Positions 6,887 through 16,050 of a DNA stretch of 64,000 nt are shown in pieces. The stretch is from NCBI GenBank assembly GCA_963829575.1, contig CAWHJF010000013.1, positions 248,001-312,000 on the forward strand, given 5' to 3'. A model generated the notes under the pieces. It ran no database searches, had not been told where the DNA came from, and saw nothing but the letters and a program-made list of their open reading frames with translations. The stretch is from KACC-23026 sp963829575 (GTDB taxonomy: Bacteria; Bacillota; Bacilli; Bacillales; Sporolactobacillaceae). The stretch's first letter is position 1, and every line of letters starts with the position of its first letter. The translations under genes were made by a program, and so were the position numbers.

Positions 6887-8563
6887 ATGCAGATGAAGCA
6901 CAAATGGTGGAAAGAAGCGGTAGCGTATCAAATTTATCCGCGCAGTTTTATGGATTCTAATGGAGATGGCATTGGTGATCTCCAAGGGATAATATCAAAG
7001 TTGGATTATCTAAAAGAATTAGGGATTGATGTAATTTGGATCTGTCCAATATTTAAATCCCCGAATGATGATAATGGATATGATATTAGTGATTACAAAG
7101 ACATTATGGATGAGTTTGGTTCCATGTCGGACTTTGATCAGCTAATGGATGAAGTGCATAAGAGAGGCATGAAACTTATTTTGGATTTGGTCATTAACCA
7201 CAGTTCAGATGAACATCCTTGGTTTGTTGAGTCGCGGAGCTCAAAGAATAGTCCATATCGGGATTATTACATCTGGCACCCAGGTCGGAATGGTAAGGAA
7301 CCGAACAACTGGGAGTCCATCTTTGGTGGGTCCGCTTGGGAGTTTAATGAGTTAACAAATGATTACTATTTACATGTGTTTTCAAAGAAACAGCCAGACT
7401 TGAATTGGGAAAACGCGGTTGTTCGCGAGGCGCTTTATGGCATGGTGAATTGGTGGCTAGATAAAGGAATTGATGGATTTAGAATTGACGCCATCTCGCA
7501 TATTAAGAAGCTACCAGGGTTTCCAGATTTACCTAATCCTGAGAACAAGAAATATGTACCTTCATTTGACGGCCATATGAACCGTCCAGGTATTCAACCG
7601 TTTTTGCAGGAACTTAAAGAAAAAACATTTGATCACTATGACATTATGACGGTTGGTGAGGCTAATGGTGTTCATGTAGAAGAAGCAGAGGATTGGGTCG
7701 ATGAAGAAAACGGCAAGTTCAATATGATCTTCCAATTTGAGCATTTAGGGTTATGGAAAAGGAGCTCAGAGGGCGGCTTGGATTTGGACGCTTTGAGGAA
7801 CATATTAACCAAGTGGCAAAAAGGCCTAGAAGGAATGGGTTGGAATGCGTTATTTCTAGAAAATCATGACCAACCCAGATCGGTTTCGACTTGGGGGAAT
7901 GATCAAAAACACCACGTGAAATCTGCGAAATCCCTTGCAACTTTGTACTTTTTAATGCAGGGTACGCCGTATATCTATCAAGGCCAAGAAATTGGAATGA
8001 CAAATGTTCGTTTTGATTCCATTGAAGACTATAATGATGTGGCAATTAAGAATCTGTACCAAACCGCTATAGAAGAAGGAAAGACGCACAAGGAAATCAT
8101 GGAAGTGATCTGGAAAAACGGTCGAGACAATTCTCGAACACCCATGCAATGGAGCAATACGCCTCAAGCGGGTTTCTCAACGAGTGAACCTTGGCTAAAG
8201 GTCAATCCAAATTATCCTGAAATTAATGTTGAAGCGTCACTCGCAGATCAAAATTCGATTTATCATTTTTATAAATCGCTAATTAAGCTAAGAAAGACAC
8301 ATAAGAGTTTAGTATATGGGAATTATAATCTGATTTTAAAGGATCATGAGTATGTGTATGGATACACTCGTACGCTAGACAATGAAACCATTGTCGTGCT
8401 TTGTAATTTATTTAACACGTCTACAGAAATTAAAGTTCCCAAAGCTTATGAAAATCAAACGTTTATTCTTCTTCTTAATAACTATAATGTTGGAACTGAG
8501 CATAATCCAGAGACCTTTATGTTTCAACCCTATGAAACACGCATTTATCAAATCCTTACTTAA
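6887..8563 (+). CDS. malL: GH13 alpha-glucosidase / oligo-1,6-glucosidase (cytoplasmic)
   Basis: 558 residues with no signal peptide, the usual size for this family. Starts WWKEAVAYQIYPRSFMDSNG and carries all conserved GH13 regions: DLVINHSSDEHPWF, GIDGFRIDAISH with nucleophile Asp201, TVGEANG with acid/base Glu258, and LENHDQPRS with Asp328. It hydrolyses the non-reducing ends of maltose- or isomaltose-type oligosaccharides. The residue after the nucleophile is Ala, not the Val of classical oligo-1,6-glucosidases, so linkage preference is open. It heads the maltodextrin locus and should degrade sugars imported by MalEFG. ATG 6887 or ATG 6893 could start it (AGGGAG upstream). Confidence 0.85.
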   Translation: MQMKHKWWKEAVAYQIYPRSFMDSNGDGIGDLQGIISKLDYLKELGIDVIWICPIFKSPNDDNGYDISDYKDIMDEFGSMSDFDQLMDEVHKRGMKLILDLVINHSSDEHPWFVESRSSKNSPYRDYYIWHPGRNGKEPNNWESIFGGSAWEFNELTNDYYLHVFSKKQPDLNWENAVVREALYGMVNWWLDKGIDGFRIDAISHIKKLPGFPDLPNPENKKYVPSFDGHMNRPGIQPFLQELKEKTFDHYDIMTVGEANGVHVEEAEDWVDEENGKFNMIFQFEHLGLWKRSSEGGLDLDALRNILTKWQKGLEGMGWNALFLENHDQPRSVSTWGNDQKHHVKSAKSLATLYFLMQGTPYIYQGQEIGMTNVRFDSIEDYNDVAIKNLYQTAIEEGKTHKEIMEVIWKNGRDNSRTPMQWSNTPQAGFSTSEPWLKVNPNYPEINVEASLADQNSIYHFYKSLIKLRKTHKSLVYGNYNLILKDHEYVYGYTRTLDNETIVVLCNLFNTSTEIKVPKAYENQTFILLLNNYNVGTEHNPETFMFQPYETRIYQILT

Positions 8564-8624
8564 GCATTTAATAAACGGGAGGCGGGGGAGTCGCTCCCCG
8601 TCAAACAAAAGAGGGCTGTGACCT

Positions 8625-8726
8625 ATGACTCTTGGTGAATATATCCTTATTTTTATTGGAACGATTTTAATGATTTGGGTGGTCATAGCATTACTTGTTA
8701 AGCGTTTTTACGGCGAACAAGGGTAA
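8625..8726 (+). CDS. Small single-helix membrane protein (33 aa)
   Basis: MTLGEYILIFIGTILMIWVV then IALLVKRFYGEQG: one transmembrane helix with a basic C-terminal flank. GAGGG lies about 9 nt before the ATG. It lies 61 bp past the alpha-glucosidase and before the amylase, so it is probably part of the same transcript. Unknown function; too short for homology judgement. Confidence 0.55.
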   Translation: MTLGEYILIFIGTILMIWVVIALLVKRFYGEQG

Positions 8727-8856
8727 TTTGTTCCAACTGTCATAGGAAAGTCAACTCATTCGGACAATCTAAATGTATAAAATGTGGGGGGATGTTGTAC
8801 AAGGATTACTACAAAGATGAGTATTACAAAAAATAAGAGGATGAAGGGGGAGTTGT

Positions 8857-10485
8857 GTGATTAAGAAGAATTTGTGGTTAATATGTTTTGTTCTGACTCT
8901 AGTCCTTGCTATGCTTACCGCTTGTAATCATTCGATAGGAAATCCGTCTAACACCAAGAACACGAATGCAAATGTTAAGGATTCGTTGAGCTTACATTCT
9001 AAAGCGTTTACACCTACTGATTTTGTGACGAATTCTTCTCATGAGGTGTATTATGAAATTTTTGTGCGCGCATTTGCTGATAGCAATGGGGATGGAATTG
9101 GCGATTTAAATGGCGTCACTGAGAAATTAAGTTATCTAAAAAAATTAGGTGTTCAAGGCATTTGGCTCATGCCCATTTTTGATTCCCCGTCTTACCATGG
9201 GTACGACACGACGAATTATTACAAAATCAACCCGGATTATGGAACCGAGGCCGATTTGAAAAATTTGGTTGCTAAAGCGCATCAAATGGGGATTAAAGTC
9301 TTATTGGACTTGGCAGTTAATGATACAAGCACACAGAACCCGTGGTTTCAAAAAGCGTTAGCTGGGGACCCAAAGTATAAAAATTATTACATTTGGCAGA
9401 AGAAGACAGACAATCCGGATCAACTCGGTTCTTGGGGCCAACAGGTCTGGCACAGTATGAATGGAAAGTCCTATGAGAGTATCTTTGACAAGAGTATGCC
9501 GGATTTGAATTATGATAATCGGGAAGTTCGAAAACAGATTATTAACATAGGCCAATACTGGTTGAAAAATGATCATATTGATGGGTATCGTCTGGACGCT
9601 GCCATGCATATCTACTCAAAATGGCAGTATCAAGATGCAGATCAAAAGAATTACAAGTGGTGGGCGGAGTTCTACAATGCGATGAAACAAATCAATCCGA
9701 GTACTTATTTGGTAGGAGAAATATGGGATTCGCCAACAGTAGTGGGACCCTATCTAAAGAACGCATTGACGTCAGGATTTAACTTTGATTTATCCACACA
9801 ACTTTTAGATGCGGCCAAAAACGAAACCGATAATGGTTTGGTTTCAAGATTGGTCTCGGTTCGCGCCTACTATGCGAAACAAAATCCAGAATTTAAAGAT
9901 TCGACGTTTATTACGAATCATGACATGGACCGTGTGATGAGCCAATTGGGTAATAACTCGAATGAAGCTAAAATGGCGGCATCCCTGCTTCTCACGTTGC
10001 CTGGAAACCCCTTTATCTATTATGGTGAAGAAATTGGTATGCAAGGTGGAGGACCTGATGAAGCCAAACGTGAACCGTTCATTTGGTCGAATGATTCTAA
10101 AAATAAAGCCCAAACCTCATGGGAACCAACAGGTCTTAATGATGAAAGTAAAATTGCGGTAAATGTGGAAGAAAAAGACGCAGCTTCTATGTATAACTGG
10201 TACAAAAATTTAATTTACGCCCGTAGGTCTAGCCCTATTTTGATGGACGGAACACTTGCTGAGACAACTTATACGATCGATGGTGTGATTTCTTTTAAAC
10301 GTGTTTTAAACAAGAAAAGTTTGCTCGTTTTTTCAAACATGACAGGTAAGTTAAAGTCTATTCAGTTAAAAAAAGAGGATGCTAGCGAACAATCGGTTTA
10401 TTTTTCGACTTCATCAAAACTGAGAATGGGAAAAACCATTCAGGTGCCTGCCTATACCACAGTAATTTTATCAAACGGTTCTTGA
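8857..10485 (+). CDS. Extracellular GH13 alpha-amylase lipoprotein
   Basis: Lipoprotein signal peptide (LVLAMLTAC, lipobox Cys at residue 23), then a Ser/Asn/Lys linker and a GH13 catalytic barrel from about residue 60: VRAFADSNGDGIGDLNG, LLDLAVNDTSTQNPWF, HIDGYRLDAAMH (nucleophile Asp247), VGEIWDSP (Glu288), TNHDMDR (Asp356), and a beta C-domain. Expected to be tethered to the outer membrane face and to cut maltodextrins from starch for the MalEFG importer. Region I reads AVNDTS where many amylases have VxNH; the missing His is unusual. GTG start with AGGGGGAG 4 nt upstream. Confidence 0.85.
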   Translation: MIKKNLWLICFVLTLVLAMLTACNHSIGNPSNTKNTNANVKDSLSLHSKAFTPTDFVTNSSHEVYYEIFVRAFADSNGDGIGDLNGVTEKLSYLKKLGVQGIWLMPIFDSPSYHGYDTTNYYKINPDYGTEADLKNLVAKAHQMGIKVLLDLAVNDTSTQNPWFQKALAGDPKYKNYYIWQKKTDNPDQLGSWGQQVWHSMNGKSYESIFDKSMPDLNYDNREVRKQIINIGQYWLKNDHIDGYRLDAAMHIYSKWQYQDADQKNYKWWAEFYNAMKQINPSTYLVGEIWDSPTVVGPYLKNALTSGFNFDLSTQLLDAAKNETDNGLVSRLVSVRAYYAKQNPEFKDSTFITNHDMDRVMSQLGNNSNEAKMAASLLLTLPGNPFIYYGEEIGMQGGGPDEAKREPFIWSNDSKNKAQTSWEPTGLNDESKIAVNVEEKDAASMYNWYKNLIYARRSSPILMDGTLAETTYTIDGVISFKRVLNKKSLLVFSNMTGKLKSIQLKKEDASEQSVYFSTSSKLRMGKTIQVPAYTTVILSNGS

Positions 10486-10645
10486 CCGAATTTTGTGAAT
10501 AAGATTAGGGATAGGGATGAAGGCATTAAAAAATGGAGAAGAAACCTTAGAAATTTGAATTTTTACCGCAGTCAGAAAGAGACGGCATCACTGTCTAAAA
10601 ACGATTCTTTGAAAGCAGTAAATTCTTTAGAAAATTTTTATAAAA

Positions 10646-10821
10646 AAACGCTTTCAAAAATAAAAGTTATAAAGTATAATTACAAATATATTCAAAGTGC
10701 AATCGTTTGCATTAAATTATCTATTTTGTGCAATCGTTTGCTAAATTTTTAAAGGGGGACGTCCATCTACCTAAGTTTGTAGGGGTAAATGAATTTTGTT
10801 ATAAAATGTAACCGTTCGCAA
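10646..10821 (+). promoter_or_regulatory. malE control region: cre-like site plus three LacI-type operators
   Basis: AACGCTTTCAA (10648-10657) is cre-like. Two identical 14-mers GTGCAATCGTTTGC lie at 10697-10710 and 10728-10741, 31 bp apart. A further operator-like GTAACCGTTCGCAA lies at 10808-10821, just before the malE ribosome site. A TATAAT at 10675-10680 and TATAAA at 10800 are candidate -10 boxes. The 355-bp gap holds no convincing gene. Confidence 0.65.
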
Positions 10822-10840
10822 AAAAGAGGAGGAGAAAAAA

Positions 10841-12190
10841 ATGGATTTTAAAAAACCATTAAAAGTATTAGCGACTGGAATTCTAGCGGTTTCCTTGCTC
10901 GCGGCATGTGGAAGTAACTCAAAAACAACGGGTAATCATGTATCCAAAGGAACAAAGGACACCAGCAAAGCCAAATCAACTCAGGTTGCGCAAGTGAAAC
11001 CTGAAGATGGTGCTAAACTAACGGTCTGGTACAGTGGCCCAGGCGACAAAGATTGGGCAACAAAAATTGCAAGCCAGTTTACTTCAAAATACAATGTTCC
11101 TGTGAAACTTGAAAATGTGGGTTCTGCTGACGCACCAGGAAAAATGGCAAAAGATGGTCCTGCAGGTCTTGGTGCTGACGTATTTACAGCGCCACACGAT
11201 CACACAGGTGATATGGTTGCTCAAGGTATTGTTTATAAAAACATGGATCCCTCTTATTACAAGAAAAATGATATTTCAGCTGCTATAAATGGTGTATCCA
11301 CTAATGACAGTAATGGTAAGTACACCATGTATGGTTATCCTCTTGAAATTCAAACATATGGTCTGTTCTATAATAAAACCTTACTTAAAAAAGAGGGTAT
11401 GACCCTTCCAACAACATGGGACGAATTATTTGCTGATGCTAAGAAGTTTAACAATGATTCTTCTATTTCAGGCAAGCATTATGGTTTTATGATGGATGTT
11501 GGTAATGAATACTACATGCAATCATTCCTTTCTGCTTATGGGGGTTATGTATTTGGTAAGAATAACACGGATCCATCTGACTTAGGTCTTTCCGGTGATC
11601 CTGCTGCTAAAACGGTAGCTTTCTTAAATAAAATGCACGCTATTTTACCGATTAAACAAGCGAGTATTACTGGAGATGCGATGACATCTTTATTTGACCA
11701 AAGTAAACTCTTATTCTATGTTGACGGTCCTTGGGCTGTAGCGGGTCATAAAAAAGCTGCTGACAAAGCTGGCTTTGAATTTGGTGTGACACCATTACCA
11801 CAACTTGATAACGGTAAGTATCCACAAAGTTTCTCGACTGTTAACGCCTTGTTTGTAAATGCTAATACGAAATATCCTAAAGCTGCTTATTTGTACGCAA
11901 AGTTCGCTACGAGTCCTGATGCTCAAAAACTTCGTTATCAAATCGAGCAAACACTTCCTGTTGCGAAATCGCTTGCGGATAGTTCAACCATTCAAGCCAA
12001 CCCTATTAATGCTGCATTCTTAAAACAAGGTACACGTGCGATTCCAATGCCTAATATTCCTCAAATGCAAGCTGTATGGGGACCAATGGGAACGGCTTTT
12101 GTCACCGCTTGGGATAAGCCAAATGGTACAGCCCCATTTGATAAGGCTGAAGCCGCAATTAAAACTGCCCTTAGTTCGCAAACTAAATAA
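10841..12190 (+). CDS. malE: Maltose/maltodextrin ABC importer, substrate-binding lipoprotein
   Basis: 449 residues: lipoprotein signal (VSLLAACGS, lipid-bearing Cys at 23), a polar Lys/Thr linker, then an extracellular solute-binding fold of family 1 (KLTVWYSGPGDKDWATKIAS; GYPLEIQTYGLFYNKTLLKK; LFYVDGPWAVAG). It would capture maltodextrins and deliver them to MalF-MalG. GAGGAGG precedes the ATG. A strong hairpin follows the gene, which would raise MalE over the permease subunits, as is usual in such operons. The name follows family and context; maltose versus another alpha-glucan is inferred from the neighbouring amylases. Confidence 0.88.
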   Translation: MDFKKPLKVLATGILAVSLLAACGSNSKTTGNHVSKGTKDTSKAKSTQVAQVKPEDGAKLTVWYSGPGDKDWATKIASQFTSKYNVPVKLENVGSADAPGKMAKDGPAGLGADVFTAPHDHTGDMVAQGIVYKNMDPSYYKKNDISAAINGVSTNDSNGKYTMYGYPLEIQTYGLFYNKTLLKKEGMTLPTTWDELFADAKKFNNDSSISGKHYGFMMDVGNEYYMQSFLSAYGGYVFGKNNTDPSDLGLSGDPAAKTVAFLNKMHAILPIKQASITGDAMTSLFDQSKLLFYVDGPWAVAGHKKAADKAGFEFGVTPLPQLDNGKYPQSFSTVNALFVNANTKYPKAAYLYAKFATSPDAQKLRYQIEQTLPVAKSLADSSTIQANPINAAFLKQGTRAIPMPNIPQMQAVWGPMGTAFVTAWDKPNGTAPFDKAEAAIKTALSSQTK

Positions 12191-12220
12191 AGATCTCGAT
12201 TAATTGAATATCAAAAATTG

Positions 12221-12262
12221 AATAAGACTAGTATCATTTTTTGATATTAGTCTTATTCCTTT
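12221..12262 (+). terminator. Intercistronic hairpin between malE and malF
   Basis: AATAAGACTAGTATCA (12221-12236) pairs with TGATATTAGTCTTATT (12242-12257, one mismatch), followed by CCTTTT. Likely a partial terminator or mRNA-stabilising structure that lowers malFG expression relative to malE. Confidence 0.7.
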
Positions 12263-12329
12263 TAACTAAAGGACTTTTAAGATCACGAACTAAGGTTTGG
12301 AGCTAGCAGAGAGTAGGAAGGGTGGAAAC

Positions 12330-13628
12330 ATGAAACAGTCAACTAAGGCAGGTTTACTTTCGCTTTTGTTTATGGGGGTTGGCCAATTTTATAACAAACA
12401 ATTTATAAAAGGAATTATTTTTGTTTTAGTAGAAGCAAGTGTTTTGATTTTTGGTATAGTACCATTTTTCCATAGTATGTGGGGGCTTGTTACATTAGGC
12501 ACACAGACTGCTCATCAAGATGGTTGGACGATTATTCCAGGAGATAACTCAATTGATTTGATGTTAATTGGGATTATTAATTTAATATCAATGGGTATTT
12601 TTATTTGTGTGTACATTTTAAATATTAAAGATGCTAGAAAAAATGGCGCATTAAAAGATACGGGCATAAAAGCCAATAGTTTTAAGCAAACACTGAAATA
12701 TTTGACGGAGAATGGATTCCCTTATGTTCTTTTAACGCCTTCTCTTATTATTACTTTATTTTTAACCTTTTTACCGTTACTATTCGGTATTTTTCTTGCT
12801 TTTACAAACTATTCAAGTCCAAACCATCTTCCGCCTAAAAACCTCGTTCAATGGGTGGGTTTCCAATCTTTTGTTCAACTCTTTACTATGAAAGGCTGGA
12901 GTTCTACATTTATCGGTGTTTTTAGTTGGACAATTATATGGACCATTACTTCTACTTTAACTTGTTTCTTTGTCGGTCTTTTCTTTGCTGTTATTATTAA
13001 CAATCAAGGCATTCGGTTTAAATCGTTTTGGAGAGGCGTTTTTATTTTGCCTTGGGCAATTCCGCAATTTATTAGTATTTTAATTTTGCACGATATGTTT
13101 AATGAAAGTTTTGGACCAATCGATTCGTATCTTCAAGCCATACATTTACCTGCTGTCCCGTGGTTTTCAAATCCACTTGCAGCAAAGTTCCTTCTCGTGC
13201 TCGTCAATATTTGGTTTGGTTTCCCATATTGGACCATGCTTATGAGTGGGGTTATGACGTCGATTAATCAAGAGATGTACGAAGCGGCTGACGTTGATGG
13301 GGCAAGCGGTCTTCAAAAATTTAGAAAAATCACACTACCAACTGTTATGTTTTCAACAGCTCCATTGCTTATTATGAGTTTTGCGATGAACTTCAATAAC
13401 TTTAATGTGATTTATCTTATGACCCAAGGCCACCCTGTTAATAGCAACTATATGTATGCTGGTTCAACAGATATTTTAATTTCTTGGATCTATAATATGA
13501 CATTAAATGTTGGTCAATATAATATGGCGAGTGTGGTTACTTTATTAATCTTTATCGTGATTTCAATTGTGACGACTTGGAACCTGTTAAGAACCAGAGC
13601 GTTTAAAGAGGAGGATATGATGTCATGA
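12330..13628 (+). CDS. malF: Maltodextrin ABC importer, permease subunit MalF
   Basis: 432 residues. The N-terminal region (about 1-95) has two hydrophobic helices with LLFMGVGQFYNKQFIKG, an extension common in Gram-positive MalF proteins. The permease core follows (NGFPYVLLTPSLIITLFLTF) with six helices and the EAA loop (EAADVDGASGLQKF) that docks the ATPase. ATG 12330 is preceded by AAGGGTGG; an in-frame TTG at 12297 is less likely. The stop overlaps the malG start by 4 bp (ATGA). No MalK/MsmX-type ATPase gene is present in the window, so a shared ATPase must be encoded elsewhere. Confidence 0.88.
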   Translation: MKQSTKAGLLSLLFMGVGQFYNKQFIKGIIFVLVEASVLIFGIVPFFHSMWGLVTLGTQTAHQDGWTIIPGDNSIDLMLIGIINLISMGIFICVYILNIKDARKNGALKDTGIKANSFKQTLKYLTENGFPYVLLTPSLIITLFLTFLPLLFGIFLAFTNYSSPNHLPPKNLVQWVGFQSFVQLFTMKGWSSTFIGVFSWTIIWTITSTLTCFFVGLFFAVIINNQGIRFKSFWRGVFILPWAIPQFISILILHDMFNESFGPIDSYLQAIHLPAVPWFSNPLAAKFLLVLVNIWFGFPYWTMLMSGVMTSINQEMYEAADVDGASGLQKFRKITLPTVMFSTAPLLIMSFAMNFNNFNVIYLMTQGHPVNSNYMYAGSTDILISWIYNMTLNVGQYNMASVVTLLIFIVISIVTTWNLLRTRAFKEEDMMS

Positions 13629-14512
13629 CCACGATCTCTCAAGCAAAAAGATTTAAAAAGAAACCTAAGCCAGGCTCTCGTTTAGTTCGAGGCATCATCT
13701 ATCTTATTTTATCGCTGTCTGTCATTAGTGTTTTGTATCCTATCTATTGGATCTTTATCGGTTCCTTAAATCCGGGCGATTCTCTAAGTGCAACATCTAT
13801 TTTTCCGAAATATATATCTTTTGCCCACTATTCGTATTTATTCAAGAAAACGGATTATTTGATTTGGTTTAAAAACACGCTCTTTGTTGCGGGGATGAAC
13901 ACTATTATTTCTACTGTTCTAGTTATTTCGGCTGCCTATGCCATGAGCCGTTTCCGCTTTAAAGGTCGTAGATATGGTTTACTTTCTTTGATGATTTTAC
14001 AAGGCTTTCCCGGATTTTTAGGAATGATTGCTATGTTTGCGCTTCTTCAACAAATGACTTGGTTTGGTCCTCATGGATTGCTTGATAGCTTATGGGGGTT
14101 GATTCTTATTTATGCAGGATCGTCTATCCCATTTAACGTTTGGCTCATTAAAGGCTATTTTGATTCTCTTCCCAAAAGTTTAGAAGAAGCTGCTAAAATT
14201 GATGGAGCAGGAAATACAAAAATCTTTTTCACAATCATGTTACCATTAGCTAAGCCGATGATTGCTTTTATTGCGGTTACACACTTTATTGGACCATGGA
14301 TGGATTTTATCTTCCCTTCACTTGTTTTGACAAGTAGCAATAAAACAACCCTTGCTGTTGGTTTGTATGCTATGGTTACTGGAACTCAAAATACACAGTT
14401 CTCGACATTTGCAGCAGGTGCTGTTTTAGTTACGATACCCATTACTATTTTATTCTTATTGTTCCAAAAACAAATGACAGAAGGTTTAACAGCGGGTGCT
14501 AACAAAGGATAA
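13625..14512 (+). CDS. malG: Maltodextrin ABC importer, permease subunit MalG
   Basis: 295 residues with six predicted helices and the binding-protein-dependent permease signature, including the EAA loop EAAKIDGAGNTKIFFTIMLP that contacts the ATPase. Typical MalG/CarbohydratePerm length. Translationally coupled to malF by an ATGA overlap. It closes the importer operon. Confidence 0.9.
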   Translation: MTTISQAKRFKKKPKPGSRLVRGIIYLILSLSVISVLYPIYWIFIGSLNPGDSLSATSIFPKYISFAHYSYLFKKTDYLIWFKNTLFVAGMNTIISTVLVISAAYAMSRFRFKGRRYGLLSLMILQGFPGFLGMIAMFALLQQMTWFGPHGLLDSLWGLILIYAGSSIPFNVWLIKGYFDSLPKSLEEAAKIDGAGNTKIFFTIMLPLAKPMIAFIAVTHFIGPWMDFIFPSLVLTSSNKTTLAVGLYAMVTGTQNTQFSTFAAGAVLVTIPITILFLLFQKQMTEGLTAGANKG

Positions 14513-14560
14513 GCCGCTTTCAATTGTAAATGAAGAAACGCAACTTAAAAAAGAAAAATA

Positions 14561-14645
14561 AGATAAGGTGCCTGTCACCTCCCAAATGTGTTCAGAGAGA
14601 ATGTCCTGATTGGATCAAATTAGATAAGGAAATGTTTGGAGCGTA
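14561..14645. repeat. Interspersed repeat (GGTGCCTGTCACC core)
   Basis: AGATAAGGTGCCTGTCACCT (14561-14580) recurs at 15941-15960 with one change. The core GGTGCCTGTCACC is a near-palindrome. The DNA after it (14587-14640) resembles 14927-14979 next to the second YjcZ copy. This looks like a REP-type mobile hairpin remnant; no transposase is present. Confidence 0.6.
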
Positions 14646-14720
14646 CACAAGAGAATGGCATAAAAATGGCAAGTAATCGATAAATGTGTGCGCAGCAACG
14701 TCAGTCGCACAAAAAACGAA

Positions 14721-14758
14721 AGACCGCCGAGAACTGAGGTTCTTAAGCGGTCTTTTTG
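14721..14758. terminator. Terminator next to YjcZ copy 2
   Basis: AGACCGC (14721-14727) and GCGGTCT (14747-14753) with an inner GAAC/GTTC stem, then TTTTTG. Same position and outer stem as the terminator beside copy 1, but a different loop. Confidence 0.75.
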
Positions 14759-14762
14759 TTAA

Positions 14763-14940
14763 TCTCACGTTTTAGTAAACGTAAGAAGTACCAACGATAA
14801 TCAAGAGAATGAACAATACGACGATCAAGGCGAAACCACCGCCGCCGAAACCAGCACCGTAAGCCATAATCCATTACCCCCTTTAATTAAAGGATTAATA
14901 CATACTATGTAAATAACGGGCCATGTGTTCAGGCGAATGA
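14763..14940. repeat. YjcZ duplication unit, copy 2
   Basis: Near-identical to 6080-6257; see that entry. The two copies flank the entire maltodextrin locus in the same orientation. Confidence 0.9.
14772..14867 (-). CDS. YjcZ-family sporulation-associated small membrane protein, copy 2
   Basis: Encodes the same 31 residues as 6089-6184 with identical nucleotides and the same GGGGG ribosome site. Single hydrophobic helix after a GAGFGGGG head. Function unknown; probably made during sporulation. Confidence 0.88.
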   Translation of the reverse strand: MAYGAGFGGGGFALIVVLFILLIIVGTSYVY

Positions 14941-15287
14941 CCTAATTGGATTAAATTGGATAAGGGGATGTTTAAAACACGGAGCAAGAGTGGAACTATG
15001 CACACCAAAGGTGGACGAAATTGAGAATCGTGTTCGCGAGGAATTTTTGCGCAAAAAATAGTTTGAAGGATCCGAGCAACGCAGTATGCTTTTTTTATAA
15101 TAATTTCAATTGGACCGTCATAATAATTCAAATGATTTCGAAAACTATCGATAAGGATCGGAACGTACTGTAAATCAAATCTACTTACCAATCCTGTAAC
15201 GGTCCTAGCTAAACGTTTCGATCCCTTTATATGGGTTCAGTCAGTGTTATCCAACACGGACTGAACCACAAAAAAGGAGGGTTTTAA
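14941..15287. other. Intergenic stretch with a hairpin just before the next gene
   Basis: No gene supported. GGTTCAGTC (15234-15242) and GACTGAACC (15259-15267) form a perfect 9-bp stem with an inner GTGTT/AACAC stem, ending 11 bp before AAAAAAGGAGG. On the plus strand it lacks a T-tail, so it is more likely an mRNA leader structure than a terminator. Confidence 0.45.
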
Positions 15288-15635
15288 ATGGAAACGGTTA
15301 CAAATAACGTAGAAGAAAAGGGACGGCGACTTAGTCGAAAGCGATTCTGGGGGGCACTGGTTGCAGGGCTTCTTTTCTTAAGTATGATTGTAGGCTTCTT
15401 TGGATTGACGGGGAAAGCCTACGCTCTTCCAATGGCAGGGATTGGCGATTTTAATGTTTCTTTTAACAAAAGAATCTCAATAAAAGTGATCGTGCGGAAG
15501 CCGTCCTTTTTAAATGATCCACCGTTATATAATAAAACAGCTTTTTATTGTAGATCGTGGACAAACTCTATAGAACTAGACAATAATATGGATAGAGGAA
15601 CTAGTTTGAATTTTGAAGGGAAAGGACCGATATGA
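15288..15635 (+). pseudogene. DUF6230-like exported protein, truncated
   Basis: The first ~55 residues look intact: a cytoplasmic head, a hydrophobic helix (FWGALVAGLLFLSMIVGFFG) and the post-cleavage motif AYALPMAGIGDFNVSFNK, which I associate with DUF6230-type exported proteins. From there on the sequence (RISIKVIVRKPSFL...) no longer resembles a family member, and the frame stops at 115 residues where full-length proteins are near 190. The AAAAAAGGAGG ribosome site is strong. I read this as a gene broken by deletion or replacement of its 3' part; a short divergent protein is the alternative. Confidence 0.5.
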
Positions 15636-15855
15636 AAGAAACGAATGGGTGCGTCTTCCGATGGTTTTAATGGAAAGGACCTTCTTTCAAAATTAATACG
15701 AGTTCATTTTTTACTTTTTATAGTGTTGTTATACCAGTTTTTATTAGATGGTTTTTATTAAGGCGTGAATGGAGGGGAAAAACACATTCGAATGTGCGGA
15801 AAGGTTCACATTGGCTTGGGGTCTGCATATGGTAATAGTGTAGCAGGGGGAAAAT

Positions 15856-15940
15856 GGAGGGGTAGCGAAGGGGTCAAACGCGACGGACTGTAAATCCGTT
15901 CCCAATGGGTTCGAAGGTTCAAATCCTTCTCCCTCCACCA
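15856..15940 (+). tRNA. tRNA-Tyr (GUA)
   Basis: An 85-nt class II tRNA: acceptor GGAGGGG pairs with TCCCTCC, the anticodon loop CTGTAAA holds GTA, there is a long variable arm, the T-loop is GGTTCAAATCC, and CCA is encoded. Weak open frames on the opposite strand here are shadows. Confidence 0.97.
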
Positions 15941-15978
15941 AGATAAGGTGCCTGCCACCTTCCGAAATAGAAGGATGT

Positions 15979-16050
15979 GCGGAAGTAGTTCAGAGGTAGA
16001 ACACCACCTTGCCAAGGTGGGGGTCGCGGGTTCGAATCCCGTCTTCCGCT
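15979..16050 (+). tRNA. tRNA-Gly (GCC)
   Basis: Acceptor GCGGAAG / CTTCCGC, D-loop AGTTCAGAGGTAGAAC, anticodon loop CTTGCCAAG with GCC, T-arm GCGGGTTCGAATCCCGT. CCA is not encoded. It lies 38 bp after tRNA-Tyr, separated by a copy of the GGTGCCTG(T/C)CACC repeat. Confidence 0.97.

Noticed and set aside
8382..8621. 79-codon frame overlapping the end of the alpha-glucosidase
   Set aside because: Shifted-frame shadow of the GH13 gene.
10495..10752. 85-codon Lys-rich frame in the malE control region
   Set aside because: Composition follows the AT-rich promoter DNA and covers the operators and cre-like site; no good ribosome site and a GTG-type start directly after the amylase stop.
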